A DNA stretch of 64,000 bases from an uncultured Corynebacterium sp. GTDB lineage: Bacteria > Actinomycetota > Actinomycetes > Mycobacteriales > Mycobacteriaceae. Below, in pieces: positions 1-7,939 of this stretch (position 1 is its first letter; each line of letters opens with the position of its first letter). The stretch covers positions 21,570 through 85,569 of the forward strand of contig NZ_CAMQAZ010000010.1 in NCBI RefSeq assembly GCF_946998835.1. The letters run 5' to 3'. Under the pieces are notes generated by a model. The model was not told the origin of the DNA. It saw only the letters and a list, made by a program, of their open reading frames with translations, and ran no database searches. The position numbers and the translations under genes are program-made.

Positions 1-38
1 TTGGGGAAATGGGCTACAAACAGCTAACCTAAACTGCC

Positions 39-1586
39 GTGACTACCCCTTCTTTGAACTCTCAGCAGCAATCAGTACCTCGCACCTACGAGGTACGTAC
101 TTTCGGTTGCCAGATGAACGTCCATGACTCGGAGCGTCTGTCTGGCCTGCTGGAAGAAAACGGTTATGTAGCCGCTGCAGAAGGTGAAAATCCCGACCTG
201 GTCGTTTTCAACACGTGTGCCGTTCGAGAAAATGCGGACAACCGTCTCTATGGCACGTTGGGGCAGCTCAAGCCAGTCAAGGATGCTCACCCAGGTATGC
301 AGATCGCCGTCGGTGGCTGCTTGGCGCAGAAGGATAAGGACGTTGTTGTAAAGAAGGCCCCGTGGGTGGACGTGGTCTTCGGTACTCATAACTTGGGTTC
401 GCTGCCCGCGCTATTGGAGCGAGCTGCCCACAACGAACGTGCCGAAGTTGAGATTAAGGACGCGTTGGAGGAATTTCCCTCAGTGCTACCAGCTAAGCGT
501 GAGTCCACTTACGCAGGCTGGGTCAGTATTTCTGTGGGGTGTAATAACACGTGCACGTTCTGCATCGTTCCCAGCCTGCGTGGCAAGGAGCGTGATCGTC
601 GTCCCGGCGACATTCTCGCAGAGGTGCAAGCACTGGTGGAGCGGGGCGTTACTGATGTCACGCTCCTGGGCCAAAATGTGAACGCCTATGGTGTTAACTT
701 CGCCGATCCCGATATGGAGCGCGACCGCTCGGCTTTTTCCAAGCTGCTGCGCGCATGTGGTCAGATTGAGGGCCTGGAGCGCCTGCGCTTTACTTCTCCA
801 CACCCAGCCGAGTTCACCGATGATGTCATCGATGCCATGGCGGAGACTCCGAACGTGGTCCACCAACTGCATATGCCGCTACAGTCCGGTTCAGACCGAG
901 TGTTGAAAGACATGCGTCGCTCCTATCGCACCAAGAAGTTCCTTGGCATTTTGGAGAAGGTTCGAGAAAAGATGCCAGATGCGGCTATCACCACAGACAT
1001 TATTGTCGGCTTCCCGGGAGAGACTGAAGAAGACTTCCAGCAAACTCTCAGTGTGGTGGAAAAGGCGCGTTTTAGTTCGGCATTCACCTTCCAGTACTCT
1101 CCACGCCCGGGGACACCGGCCGCAACGATGCCGGACCAGGTTCCACCTGAGGTCGTGAAAGACCGCTATGGTCGCCTGCTGGCGTTGCAGGAGCGCATTT
1201 CCGAGGAAGAGAATGCGAAGCTGGTCGGCCGTGAGGTCGAGCTGCTGGTCAGTCAGTCCGATGGCCGCAAGAACGCGGAAACGCATCGTATGTCAGGCCG
1301 GAGCCGGGATGGCCGCCTGGTGCACTTCAACCCGTCGGAAAGCGAACACGGTGTGGTGGACAGAAAAATTCGCCCGGGCGATTACGTGACTGTGCGCGTG
1401 ACTGACTCCGCCCCGCACTTCCTCATTGCAGACTCCGGCGTGCTAACACACCGTCGTACTAAAGCGGGGGATAATGTGGAGGTCGGTCAGATTCCGACGA
1501 CTGCTCCGATTGGAGTTGGTCTGGGCTTGCCGAAGATTGGCCGTCCGGAGAAAACGAGTGTAAGTGAGGGATGCGGCTGTGAGTAG
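39..1586 (+). CDS. miaB: tRNA-2-methylthio-N6-dimethylallyladenosine synthase MiaB
   Basis: Radical-SAM methylthiotransferase that converts i6A37 to ms2i6A37 in tRNAs reading UNN codons, acting after MiaA, whose gene lies 3 kb downstream. The N-terminal UPF0004 domain (about residues 16-130) has the three cluster cysteines C24 (FGCQMN), C60 (FNTCAV) and C94 (GGCLAQ). The radical-SAM CxxxCxxC is C168/C172/C175 in GCNNTCTFCIVP. A TRAM domain follows at about 385-455, then a low-complexity tail ending in GCGCE. The 515-residue length is normal for actinobacteria. The start is a GTG with no Shine-Dalgarno; TAACCT lies 8 nt before it, so a leaderless start is possible. The gene overlaps the next one by 8 nt. 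Confidence 0.96.
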   Translation: MTTPSLNSQQQSVPRTYEVRTFGCQMNVHDSERLSGLLEENGYVAAAEGENPDLVVFNTCAVRENADNRLYGTLGQLKPVKDAHPGMQIAVGGCLAQKDKDVVVKKAPWVDVVFGTHNLGSLPALLERAAHNERAEVEIKDALEEFPSVLPAKRESTYAGWVSISVGCNNTCTFCIVPSLRGKERDRRPGDILAEVQALVERGVTDVTLLGQNVNAYGVNFADPDMERDRSAFSKLLRACGQIEGLERLRFTSPHPAEFTDDVIDAMAETPNVVHQLHMPLQSGSDRVLKDMRRSYRTKKFLGILEKVREKMPDAAITTDIIVGFPGETEEDFQQTLSVVEKARFSSAFTFQYSPRPGTPAATMPDQVPPEVVKDRYGRLLALQERISEEENAKLVGREVELLVSQSDGRKNAETHRMSGRSRDGRLVHFNPSESEHGVVDRKIRPGDYVTVRVTDSAPHFLIADSGVLTHRRTKAGDNVEVGQIPTTAPIGVGLGLPKIGRPEKTSVSEGCGCE

Positions 1587-2343
1587 CGACAAGGCTTCGC
1601 CGGAAAGCGATATGGATTCCACTAACGCGCAGTCAGTGGAATCCGCGCAGGAACTGCGGGTTCAGGAGCGCAAGGCTGCTGGTGAGCTGGAGCTAGGTCG
1701 TGCAGCAATCCCGATGATGATTGCCGTCGTCGGTCTCATTACCAGCTTCTTCCTCCCACACTCGGGCGTTGTTTTGGGCTTTGATGTGCTGCTGGATACG
1801 GACGTTGCGCATCAGTACTTCACGACACGGCCGGAGCGAATTTACTCTATTCTCGTGGTGCTGGGTGTCCTTCTGGCTATTGCAACACTGATTACCCGTA
1901 CGACGATCCTCGCGTTCGTCACCTGGTTTTTTGCATGTATCCAGATGGTGTATTCGGTTTTCGCTGGTTGGATGCGCCAGTCTCGTCCGCAGGAACTGGC
2001 GGGTGAGGGTATTTCGTTTGGCCTGATGATCGGCATCTTCTGCAGTTTCCTGCTGGCTATCTCCGTGACTTTCATCGCTTTCCGACGCAGTAAGGAGCAG
2101 CTCGCAATCGCGACGAAACGTCGCAAGCACGCTGATATCGATCCGGTATTGCGAGCCCAGCAGGTTTACTTGCGCTCGGGTCTGACTCCGAATACGACCA
2201 CGGATGTTTCGGTTGTCGACGACCGTCGTGACCGGGCCCGCCGACGCAATCGCGGCGCGCTGGGCAGTAGTGCGCAGAGTGCTAGCGAGCAAAGTGCCAC
2301 TGACCAAAGTGCTGGCCAGAGTGAGAAGGCTGGCGACAAGTAG
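1579..2343 (+). CDS. conserved four-helix membrane protein (Rv2732c-like)
   Basis: Integral membrane protein of unknown function, located next to miaB as its relatives are in mycobacteria. It has four predicted helices at about residues 40-60, 90-110, 115-135 and 150-175, flanked by a Ser/Gln-rich N-terminus and a basic, then Ser/Gln/Ala-rich cytoplasmic tail (RDRARRRNRG). The GTG at 1579 overlaps the miaB stop (GTGAGTAG) and has GAGGG about 8 nt upstream, which favours it over an in-frame GTG at 1564. Translational coupling to miaB is likely. The family is recognised from gene order and topology only. Confidence 0.8.
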   Translation: MSSDKASPESDMDSTNAQSVESAQELRVQERKAAGELELGRAAIPMMIAVVGLITSFFLPHSGVVLGFDVLLDTDVAHQYFTTRPERIYSILVVLGVLLAIATLITRTTILAFVTWFFACIQMVYSVFAGWMRQSRPQELAGEGISFGLMIGIFCSFLLAISVTFIAFRRSKEQLAIATKRRKHADIDPVLRAQQVYLRSGLTPNTTTDVSVVDDRRDRARRRNRGALGSSAQSASEQSATDQSAGQSEKAGDK

Positions 2344-2385
2344 GGCAGCGGTCAAGTAGGGAAACTACTTAATTGAGAAAATAAA

Positions 2386-2425
2386 AGCGGCTATCTCCCG
2401 TAGCAGGGGAGATAGCCGCTATTTT
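2386..2425. terminator. bidirectional terminator between convergent genes
   Basis: Perfect 14-bp stem (2386-2399 with 2407-2420) and a 7-nt loop, flanked by an A-rich run on the left and ATTTTT on the right. It can end transcription from both the miaB unit and the DUF349 gene. Confidence 0.9.
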
Positions 2426-2437
2426 TCGGGTTTCGCT

Positions 2438-3799
2438 TTAGAGCTCCTTGAGCGTCTCCGCGGCTTGTTCTGCCCACTGACGCCACTGCTCGGCCTGCTC
2501 GCGGGCCTTGGCTGCCTGAGAAGCCTTGCCCTTCGCCTCTAGTTCGGCGGCTTTTTCTTCGAACTCAGCTGCACGGTCGGCGAACTGCTGGACGCGAGCC
2601 TGTGCTTCGGGGTCGGTGCGACGCCACTGCGAATCGGCTGCGTCAGACACCCGCTTTTCCAGTGCACCAATTCGGTTCTCGTACTCGCGCACGCGGCCAC
2701 GGGGGACGAAGCCGATGGCATCCCACTTCTCCTGCAGATGACGCAGCTCGGTGCGGGCATGCTCGAGCCCCTTGGACGGGTCAATGCGGTCGTCATACTC
2801 GGCCAGCAGCGCGTCCTTAGCTGCCGCGTTTGCTTCGAATTCCTTGTCGCGTGCTTCGTTGACTGCATTGCGAGCGCCAAAGAACTCATCCTGAGCTGCC
2901 TTGAATTGTGCCCAAAGCTTGTCGTCGACCTCGCGAGGGGCGCGGCCAGCGGCCTTCCACTCGGCCATCAAATCGCGGAAAGCGGCAGCCGTGCCACCCC
3001 AATCAGTGGAGGTCTTCAGCGCCTCGGCGCGCTCGATGATGTCTTCCTTCGCGCGGCGGGCTGCAGCCCGATTACGATCCAGCTCTGCAAAGTGGGAACC
3101 GCGGCGGCGGTTGAAGGAATCGCGTGCGCGGGAGTAACGGCGCCAGAGCTGGTCATCAGTCTTGCGGTCGATGCCGCGAATCTGCTTCCATTCCGTCAGG
3201 ATTTCACGGATACGGTCGCCGGCGACCTTCCACTCCGTGGAGTTCTCCGCTAGTTCCTCGGCTTCTGCAGCCAACTCTTCCTTACGGGCAATCGCCTTCT
3301 TACGACGCTCTTCCCTATCGTGAGCGACTTTTTCCTCTGCGACGTGAGAGTTGGAGATTACCTCTGCAAGACGCTTATCCAGCGCATCGATATCACCGAG
3401 GACAGTGGCAGTAGCGAGGCTCTCACGCAGCTCGGCAGCATTATGAGAAATCGTCTGGGCCTCCTGAGGGTGGGAGACAATGCGCGACTCCAGCAGCTCG
3501 ACCTCAGTGGCGAGATCTGCGTAGCGCTTGCCGTAGTGGGCGTAGCCTTCCTCCACGGTGCCGGCTTGCCAGGAACCAATATTGCGTTCACCGGCATTGG
3601 TGATTAGCCAGACAGTGCCGTCTGCATCAATGCGTCCAAACTTCTTCGGATCATTGTGGACGGCATGTGCCGCAGCTGGTGAACTTGCAGACGCAGCAGC
3701 GCCAGGAGCTTTACGATGAGCCGGCATTGCGCCTGGTCGAGGACCCGGACGTGGCCCCGGGCGTGGACCTGGCTTAGGAGTATTGCTGGTACCGGTCAT
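2438..3799 (-). CDS. DUF349 domain-containing protein
   Basis: Helical repeat protein of unknown biochemical role, equivalent in position to Rv2731 of M. tuberculosis. After a Pro/Arg/Gly repeat (residues about 8-27) and an Ala/Ser-rich linker, the rest is charged helix. At least three DUF349 units are recognisable by W-K and D-LW-F/R-Y spacing (for example DDQLWRRYSRARDSFNRR and DDKLWAQFKAAQDEF). The C-terminus is a coiled coil rich in Ala/Glu. I place the start at the ATG at 3799 (MTGTSNT), with GGAAGAGG about 10 nt upstream; an ATG at 3862 is in frame but lacks support. Length 453 residues. Confidence 0.85.
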   Translation of the reverse strand: MTGTSNTPKPGPRPGPRPGPRPGAMPAHRKAPGAAASASSPAAAHAVHNDPKKFGRIDADGTVWLITNAGERNIGSWQAGTVEEGYAHYGKRYADLATEVELLESRIVSHPQEAQTISHNAAELRESLATATVLGDIDALDKRLAEVISNSHVAEEKVAHDREERRKKAIARKEELAAEAEELAENSTEWKVAGDRIREILTEWKQIRGIDRKTDDQLWRRYSRARDSFNRRRGSHFAELDRNRAAARRAKEDIIERAEALKTSTDWGGTAAAFRDLMAEWKAAGRAPREVDDKLWAQFKAAQDEFFGARNAVNEARDKEFEANAAAKDALLAEYDDRIDPSKGLEHARTELRHLQEKWDAIGFVPRGRVREYENRIGALEKRVSDAADSQWRRTDPEAQARVQQFADRAAEFEEKAAELEAKGKASQAAKAREQAEQWRQWAEQAAETLKEL

Positions 3800-3947
3800 A
3801 GTAGGTAAACCTCTTCCAATCTTCATGCAGAACTGCCGCGCGACACGGCTGCCATCAAACACTTGCGTTATGTGTTCGAGTATCCCAAAAATTCTTACGC
3901 AGCGCGCGTAACCCCGCCGGAATAAGGCAGTGGCTAGCCCCTCACGG

Positions 3948-3953
3948 TAGCGT
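3948..3953 (+). promoter_or_regulatory. candidate -10 of a leaderless promoter
   Basis: TAGCGT followed by exactly 7 nt and the GTG start at 3961. The same geometry recurs before dapF, uraA, nrdR, ppgK and others in this window. No clear -35 is visible. Confidence 0.4.
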
Positions 3954-3960
3954 TGAGGGC

Positions 3961-4638
3961 GTGAATTCGCGTTTGCCCCGACTTGTGATCGTTCCGCGTG
4001 CGCTCCTCATCGTCGAGGACTTGGGCGGTTTAGCCCCCATTGCCGCGGAACTGCGTCAGTGTGCCCGAGAGGCTGTCGCGACGCTGTGGTCCGATGACGA
4101 ACAGGGGGCGCCCGGCGGGGTCGCCATCATCACAGGCAGGGCACCGGGTGAAAGCTCGCATGAGACCAGCACGCCGGGAAGCTTCCGCCCATACGGGGTG
4201 GAAACTACGGTGTCTAATGGCACTGAACTACCGGAACTCCTGGGGCGCTGGCTTATCGAAGACTATGACCCCATGGTTCAGGCAACGTGTTACGAGTCAA
4301 TTGTCGAGGCGCTCGCTGCCGGTCACACGTGTGTGCTCGTGCTTGTCGACGGCGCGTTTGGCCTTGCGGACAACTCCCCGGTCGGCGCAATTGCTGGTGC
4401 AGTGGAGATTGATGCGCTGTGCAGCAAGATTGCGGGGCAGGATGCCGTCGTCGCTAACGTGGAGAACATAAAATTCCCAGCGCCTGGCGAGTACGCGGCG
4501 GAGTTATGGCAGCAGTTAAACAGAGCTACTGAATGCTTGGTAGGGGCCGGAATGGCCGTCGTCAAGCGTGTGTACTATGACGGCGCGCCCTACGGAATCG
4601 GATACCACGTGGCCAGCTGGCAATGTGTTGCGAAGTAA
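3961..4638 (+). CDS. class III extradiol dioxygenase subunit B-like protein
   Basis: Conserved actinobacterial protein encoded just upstream of miaA, the position of Rv2728c. From memory of actinobacterial annotations, this neighbour is usually described as having a class III extradiol dioxygenase subunit-B-like fold; no substrate is known. The sequence shows a C-terminal DGAPYGIGYHVASW block typical of the family, and a central hydrophobic stretch (CVLVLVDGAFGLADNSP). I see no obvious facial-triad metal ligands, so enzymatic activity should not be assumed. The GTG start has no good Shine-Dalgarno; a TAGCGT hexamer 7 nt upstream suggests a leaderless message. The gene ends 44 nt before the chosen miaA start. 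Confidence 0.65.
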   Translation: MNSRLPRLVIVPRALLIVEDLGGLAPIAAELRQCAREAVATLWSDDEQGAPGGVAIITGRAPGESSHETSTPGSFRPYGVETTVSNGTELPELLGRWLIEDYDPMVQATCYESIVEALAAGHTCVLVLVDGAFGLADNSPVGAIAGAVEIDALCSKIAGQDAVVANVENIKFPAPGEYAAELWQQLNRATECLVGAGMAVVKRVYYDGAPYGIGYHVASWQCVAK

Positions 4639-4681
4639 GATCTCACGGTTTTAGGTTTTGTGCAGGAGTGTGAAGCAGGTA

Positions 4682-5608
4682 GTGACGGCTTTCGAGAGTG
4701 AGAGCTTGCCGGTTCCGATTGCGGTGGTGGGGCCAACGGCGTCGGGAAAGTCGGATTTGGGGCTGGTGCTCGCGGAGCAACTTGGCGGTGAAGTCGTCAA
4801 TGTTGATTCCATGCAGCTCTATCGGGGGATGGATATTGGTACGGCGAAGCTGTCGGTGGCCCAGCGGCGGGGGATTCCGCATCATCAACTCGATGTGCTG
4901 GATGTGACACAGCCGGCTAGTGTGGCGACGTATCAGCGTGAGGCGGTCGCGGATGTAGAGGATATTCGCGCGCGGGGAAAAATCCCCATCCTTGTCGGTG
5001 GGTCGATGATGTACGTACAGGCCCTGGTGGACGACTGGCAATTTCCACCTACAGACCCGGAGGTGCGCGCAAAGTGGGAGGCTGTGCAGGACGAGATTGG
5101 CCCGGCGGCGTTGCATGATCAGCTCGCCGAGATTGACCCGGAGGCCGCGGCGATTATTGAGACCAATGACCCGCGTCGCACAGTCCGGGCGTTGGAGGTC
5201 ATTGAGCTGACAGGAAAGCCGTTTGCGGCTTCGAAGCCGTCGATTGATCAGCCACCGCGGTGGAATACTCGAATCCTGGGATTGCGTACGCAGACCGAAT
5301 GGCTGAATCCTCGGATTGAACAGCGCACAAAGGCCATGTTCGAATCCGGTTTGGTCGCGGAAACGGAGCGGTTGGTTGAACAGGGGCTGCGTGAAGGTGT
5401 CACCGCTAGCCGCGCAATCGGCTACGCCCAGGTGTTGGACTACTTAGATGGCGTTTACGACTTGGACACGGCCTGTGAGCGCACCATTACCGGCACGCGC
5501 AGGTACGTGCGTAGGCAGCGCTCATGGTTCAACCGCGATCACCGGATTTCCTGGCTGGATGCGGACGGTGATGTGCCGGTGCAAGCTTTTTCTGTGTTGG
5601 GGCTATAG
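4682..5608 (+). CDS. miaA: tRNA dimethylallyltransferase MiaA
   Basis: Transfers the dimethylallyl group of DMAPP to N6 of A37 in tRNA, giving i6A, the substrate of MiaB. The P-loop GPTASGKSD lies about 15 residues from the chosen start. It is followed by the DSMQLYRGMDIGTAK motif, which binds the tRNA base, and the family block DPRRTVRALEV. Length is about 308 residues, normal for the family. The start is uncertain: the frame is open from a TTG at 4658, with GTG codons at 4670 and 4682. AGGAG at 4664-4668 fits 4682 best, although that spacing is long. dapF follows 31 nt downstream. Confidence 0.95.
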   Translation: MTAFESESLPVPIAVVGPTASGKSDLGLVLAEQLGGEVVNVDSMQLYRGMDIGTAKLSVAQRRGIPHHQLDVLDVTQPASVATYQREAVADVEDIRARGKIPILVGGSMMYVQALVDDWQFPPTDPEVRAKWEAVQDEIGPAALHDQLAEIDPEAAAIIETNDPRRTVRALEVIELTGKPFAASKPSIDQPPRWNTRILGLRTQTEWLNPRIEQRTKAMFESGLVAETERLVEQGLREGVTASRAIGYAQVLDYLDGVYDLDTACERTITGTRRYVRRQRSWFNRDHRISWLDADGDVPVQAFSVLGL

Positions 5609-5626
5609 ACGGTGCCCCTGTGCCAC

Positions 5627-5632
5627 TAGCAT
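5627..5632 (+). promoter_or_regulatory. candidate -10 of a leaderless dapF promoter
   Basis: CCACTAGCAT contains TAGCAT, which ends 7 nt before the dapF ATG. The same ten bases occur with the same 7-nt spacing before the uracil permease gene. Confidence 0.45.
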
Positions 5633-5639
5633 CGGGAGC

Positions 5640-6563
5640 ATGGTTTCATTCGCTAAAGGGCACGGCACGCAAAACGACTTCCTGATTTTTCCCGATGATT
5701 CGGTATCGATTGATTTGACCGAGCCGTTGGTCGCCGCGCTGTGTGATCGACAGCGTGGTCTCGGTGCTGATGGTGTTCTGCGCGTGGCTCGTGCGGGAAA
5801 TCTCGTGGATGCCGGTGTTTTAGAGGCATTACCGGAGAGTGTTGAAGCAGACGATTGGTTTATGGACTACCGCAATGGCGACGGCTCCATCGCCGAGATG
5901 TGTGGCAATGGTGTACGTGTCTTTGCGCACTATGTCTCAGCAATCCACAGTCCCGACAGCGTCGTCGACGGAACTTTGCGGGTGGGTACCAGAGCAGGGC
6001 TACGCGCGGTCTCAATTAGTCAGCTCAGTCGAACGCGTGCAGTCGTGGGAGTCGACATGGGGCAGCCAGAGGTACTCGGTGTAGCTACTGCGTTCGTTGG
6101 TTCGGGCGAGACGGCGCAGAAATTCGCTGGTCTGGGTGTTGACGTGGGAAATCCGCATTTAGCCTGCGTTATGCCGGGGATGAACGCCAACGCCCTGGCG
6201 GAGCTGGGGTTGGAAGCTGCGGGCAGTACCGCAAAGCCAGTGCTTGCCGACGAATTGATGTTCCCGCACGGCGTCAACTTGGAAATTGTCACCCCGCTGG
6301 ATGCCTCTGATTCGGTATCCATGCGGGTAATAGAACGCGGAGTTGGTGAAACCCGCTCGTGCGGAACTGGCACTGTCGCGGCGGCTATTGCCGCACTGGC
6401 TGATTCCGGCCGTACTGAGGGGACCGTGACGGTCAAGGTGCCCGGCGGTGTGGTGACCGTGGGGGTCCATGAAGCCAGCGATACCGATGGTGGCTTCTCG
6501 GCGACCTTGACCGGTCCGAGCGTGATCCACACTCACGGCGAAGTTGACCTGGAAGTGCTGTAA
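5640..6563 (+). CDS. dapF: diaminopimelate epimerase DapF
   Basis: Interconverts LL- and meso-diaminopimelate for lysine and peptidoglycan synthesis. The two active-site cysteines of this PLP-independent racemase are C88 (GSIAEMCGNGVR) and C241 (ETRSCGTGTVAAA), in the two mirror-image halves of the fold. Length is 307 residues, slightly above the 275-300 norm. The ATG at 5640 is chosen because the protein then begins MVSFAKGHGTQNDF, the conserved family N-terminus; upstream in-frame codons overlap miaA. GGGAG lies close upstream, but the TAGCAT spacing also allows a leaderless message. Confidence 0.96.
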   Translation: MVSFAKGHGTQNDFLIFPDDSVSIDLTEPLVAALCDRQRGLGADGVLRVARAGNLVDAGVLEALPESVEADDWFMDYRNGDGSIAEMCGNGVRVFAHYVSAIHSPDSVVDGTLRVGTRAGLRAVSISQLSRTRAVVGVDMGQPEVLGVATAFVGSGETAQKFAGLGVDVGNPHLACVMPGMNANALAELGLEAAGSTAKPVLADELMFPHGVNLEIVTPLDASDSVSMRVIERGVGETRSCGTGTVAAAIAALADSGRTEGTVTVKVPGGVVTVGVHEASDTDGGFSATLTGPSVIHTHGEVDLEVL

Positions 6564-6579
6564 GGGGCGAGTTAGCGGC

Positions 6580-7359
6580 TTAGTGGCCGCCGCAGCCACC
6601 CTCGCCACACCCGCAGCCACCCTCACCACAGCCACCGCCACAGCCCTGCGGTGCGATAATCTCACCGGTTAGCGAAAAAGTGCCGGAGACTACCATGCCT
6701 GGCTGTGGTGCTTCATCGCCACCGGGGACAAGTACATCCATGGGAGTGGGCAGTGCGAGGTTGAGAACCCAGAACTTCTTGCCGGTTAGTTCATTGACAT
6801 GTTTGCGGGAGTTGTTGATAACACCGGCCAACTTTACCGTGGCGCTGGGGGCGGTCTTGCCGACCTGGTCTCCGACAATCGCCTTGGCGCCAACGAAGTC
6901 CAGCGTGGTCGGGGTCGTGCCAGTGCGCTCTTCGTAGTCCTCGGCAGATGCGTCGAGGGTGAAGTCAGTTGCGAGTGCTGACAGTGCGACATGCTCGAAG
7001 GTCTGTGTGCCGGCATCCACAATCATGGGGCCCTGCGACAGCAGGCAGCAGGCGACCTCGATGACCTTGTCAAAGTTGTCGGAGGATGGGTCGTCTTCGA
7101 CGATTTCCACGAGCGCTAGAACGTCGTCCACGCTGGATACGTGCGCGGTGACGGTCGGGCTGCCCGCGAAGCCCGCATAGGTGGAAAAAGGTTCAACGCC
7201 CAGGATGTGCAGGCGTGCACCAGAGGGATCTTCGAAACGAACTAGCTGGCCTCCGCGTACCTCGCCGATGACTGAGAGGTTGTCGCTGGCAATCGCGGCT
7301 TCCATTGCGTCCCGCCAGCTGGGGTAGTCCAAACCAATGCTTCGCAAGTCAGTAGTCAT
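6580..7359 (-). CDS. conserved hypothetical protein with Cys/Gly/His C-terminal tail
   Basis: I do not recognise a characterised family. The 259-residue soluble protein has no signal peptide or membrane segment. It has an alpha/beta-like body (residues 1-235) with a CC pair in VACCLLSQGP. It ends in a striking tail with C240, C244, C249, C251, C256 and a terminal H259 separated only by Gly and Glu. Such a tail could bind Zn, Fe or Ni, or act in metal delivery; this is inference. The gene is convergent with dapF and divergent from feoA, sharing the 281-bp region with DtxR-like sites, which makes a metal link plausible. FeoB carries a Cys/Gly motif at its own N-terminus. Confidence 0.75.
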   Translation of the reverse strand: MTTDLRSIGLDYPSWRDAMEAAIASDNLSVIGEVRGGQLVRFEDPSGARLHILGVEPFSTYAGFAGSPTVTAHVSSVDDVLALVEIVEDDPSSDNFDKVIEVACCLLSQGPMIVDAGTQTFEHVALSALATDFTLDASAEDYEERTGTTPTTLDFVGAKAIVGDQVGKTAPSATVKLAGVINNSRKHVNELTGKKFWVLNLALPTPMDVLVPGGDEAPQPGMVVSGTFSLTGEIIAPQGCGGGCGEGGCGCGEGGCGGH

Positions 7360-7553
7360 AACTTCTGATGATACTTCCCATTACACAGTGTGCGAACTAA
7401 CGAATCGCGCGCCGGTCAATGGAGTTACACGACTCATGTGAGCCTGTGTAGTGATGGCAGGTCGACTCTTCGGATGCACTAATCGCACTCCAACCCTAAA
7501 TAGGGAAAGGTTAAGTGTGACATAAATGACTTTCCTTAGGTGCACCCGGTTTA

Positions 7554-7582
7554 TTGCATTTAGGGCTACCTAAGAGTAGGAT
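7554..7582 (+). promoter_or_regulatory. candidate feoA promoter
   Basis: TTGCAT (7554-7559) and TAGGAT (7577-7582) are separated by 17 nt, an orthodox SigA-type arrangement about 60 nt before feoA. Both DtxR-like sites described separately overlap this promoter. Confidence 0.6.
7560..7573. promoter_or_regulatory. DtxR-like half-site palindrome
   Basis: TTAGGGCTACCTAA is an imperfect palindrome with TTAGG and CCTAA ends, as in DtxR boxes, but with spacing shorter than the 19-bp consensus. It sits in the spacer of the feoA promoter. Confidence 0.4.
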
Positions 7583-7594
7583 AGCCTTCGTAAA
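7576..7594. promoter_or_regulatory. candidate DtxR box over feoA -10
   Basis: The 19 bases from 7576 match 14 of 19 positions of the DtxR consensus TWAGGTWAGSCTWACCTWA. They carry TAGGATAGC, identical to the left half of the C. diphtheriae tox operator. The site covers the -10 hexamer, so Fe-DtxR would repress feo when iron is sufficient. The right half is poor. Confidence 0.5.
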
Positions 7595-7640
7595 CGTCAT
7601 TTGCTTAGCGTAATTGCTATAGACATAAGCGAGGTCTCTC

Positions 7641-7898
7641 ATGCTCGGACTGCGGTCTCGAAACCAGTCGGAAGATTCTCAATCGCTTGCCGACGTCCCG
7701 GCGGGGACAACCGTTACTTTAGGTGCTCCCCATGTGGATGAGCAGCTGTGCCGCAGGCTTTCACAACTGGGGCTACGCCCTGGAATGAGCGTCACCGTTG
7801 GGCGGAGCACGAGTGGCGGGGGCCGCATCGTCCATGCAGGTTCAACGCGCTACGCCATCGATGCCAGCACCCTGCGCAAGATGTCCGTCGCAGGGTAG
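7641..7898 (+). CDS. feoA: FeoA SH3-like ferrous iron transport protein
   Basis: Small cytosolic SH3-fold partner of FeoB. The 85-residue protein contains the family pattern DVPAGTTVTLG, then CRRLSQLGLRPGMSVTVGR and a C-terminal IDASTLRKMSVAG. The ATG at 7641 has GAGG about 8 nt upstream. feoB starts 41 nt after its stop, and a FeoC-like gene follows, so the three probably form one operon. Control by DtxR is inferred from operator-like sites over the promoter. Confidence 0.93.
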   Translation: MLGLRSRNQSEDSQSLADVPAGTTVTLGAPHVDEQLCRRLSQLGLRPGMSVTVGRSTSGGGRIVHAGSTRYAIDASTLRKMSVAG

Positions 7899-7939
7899 TT
7901 CCCCTGCATCTGTTTTCACCTCTCTCCTGAAAGTTCACC

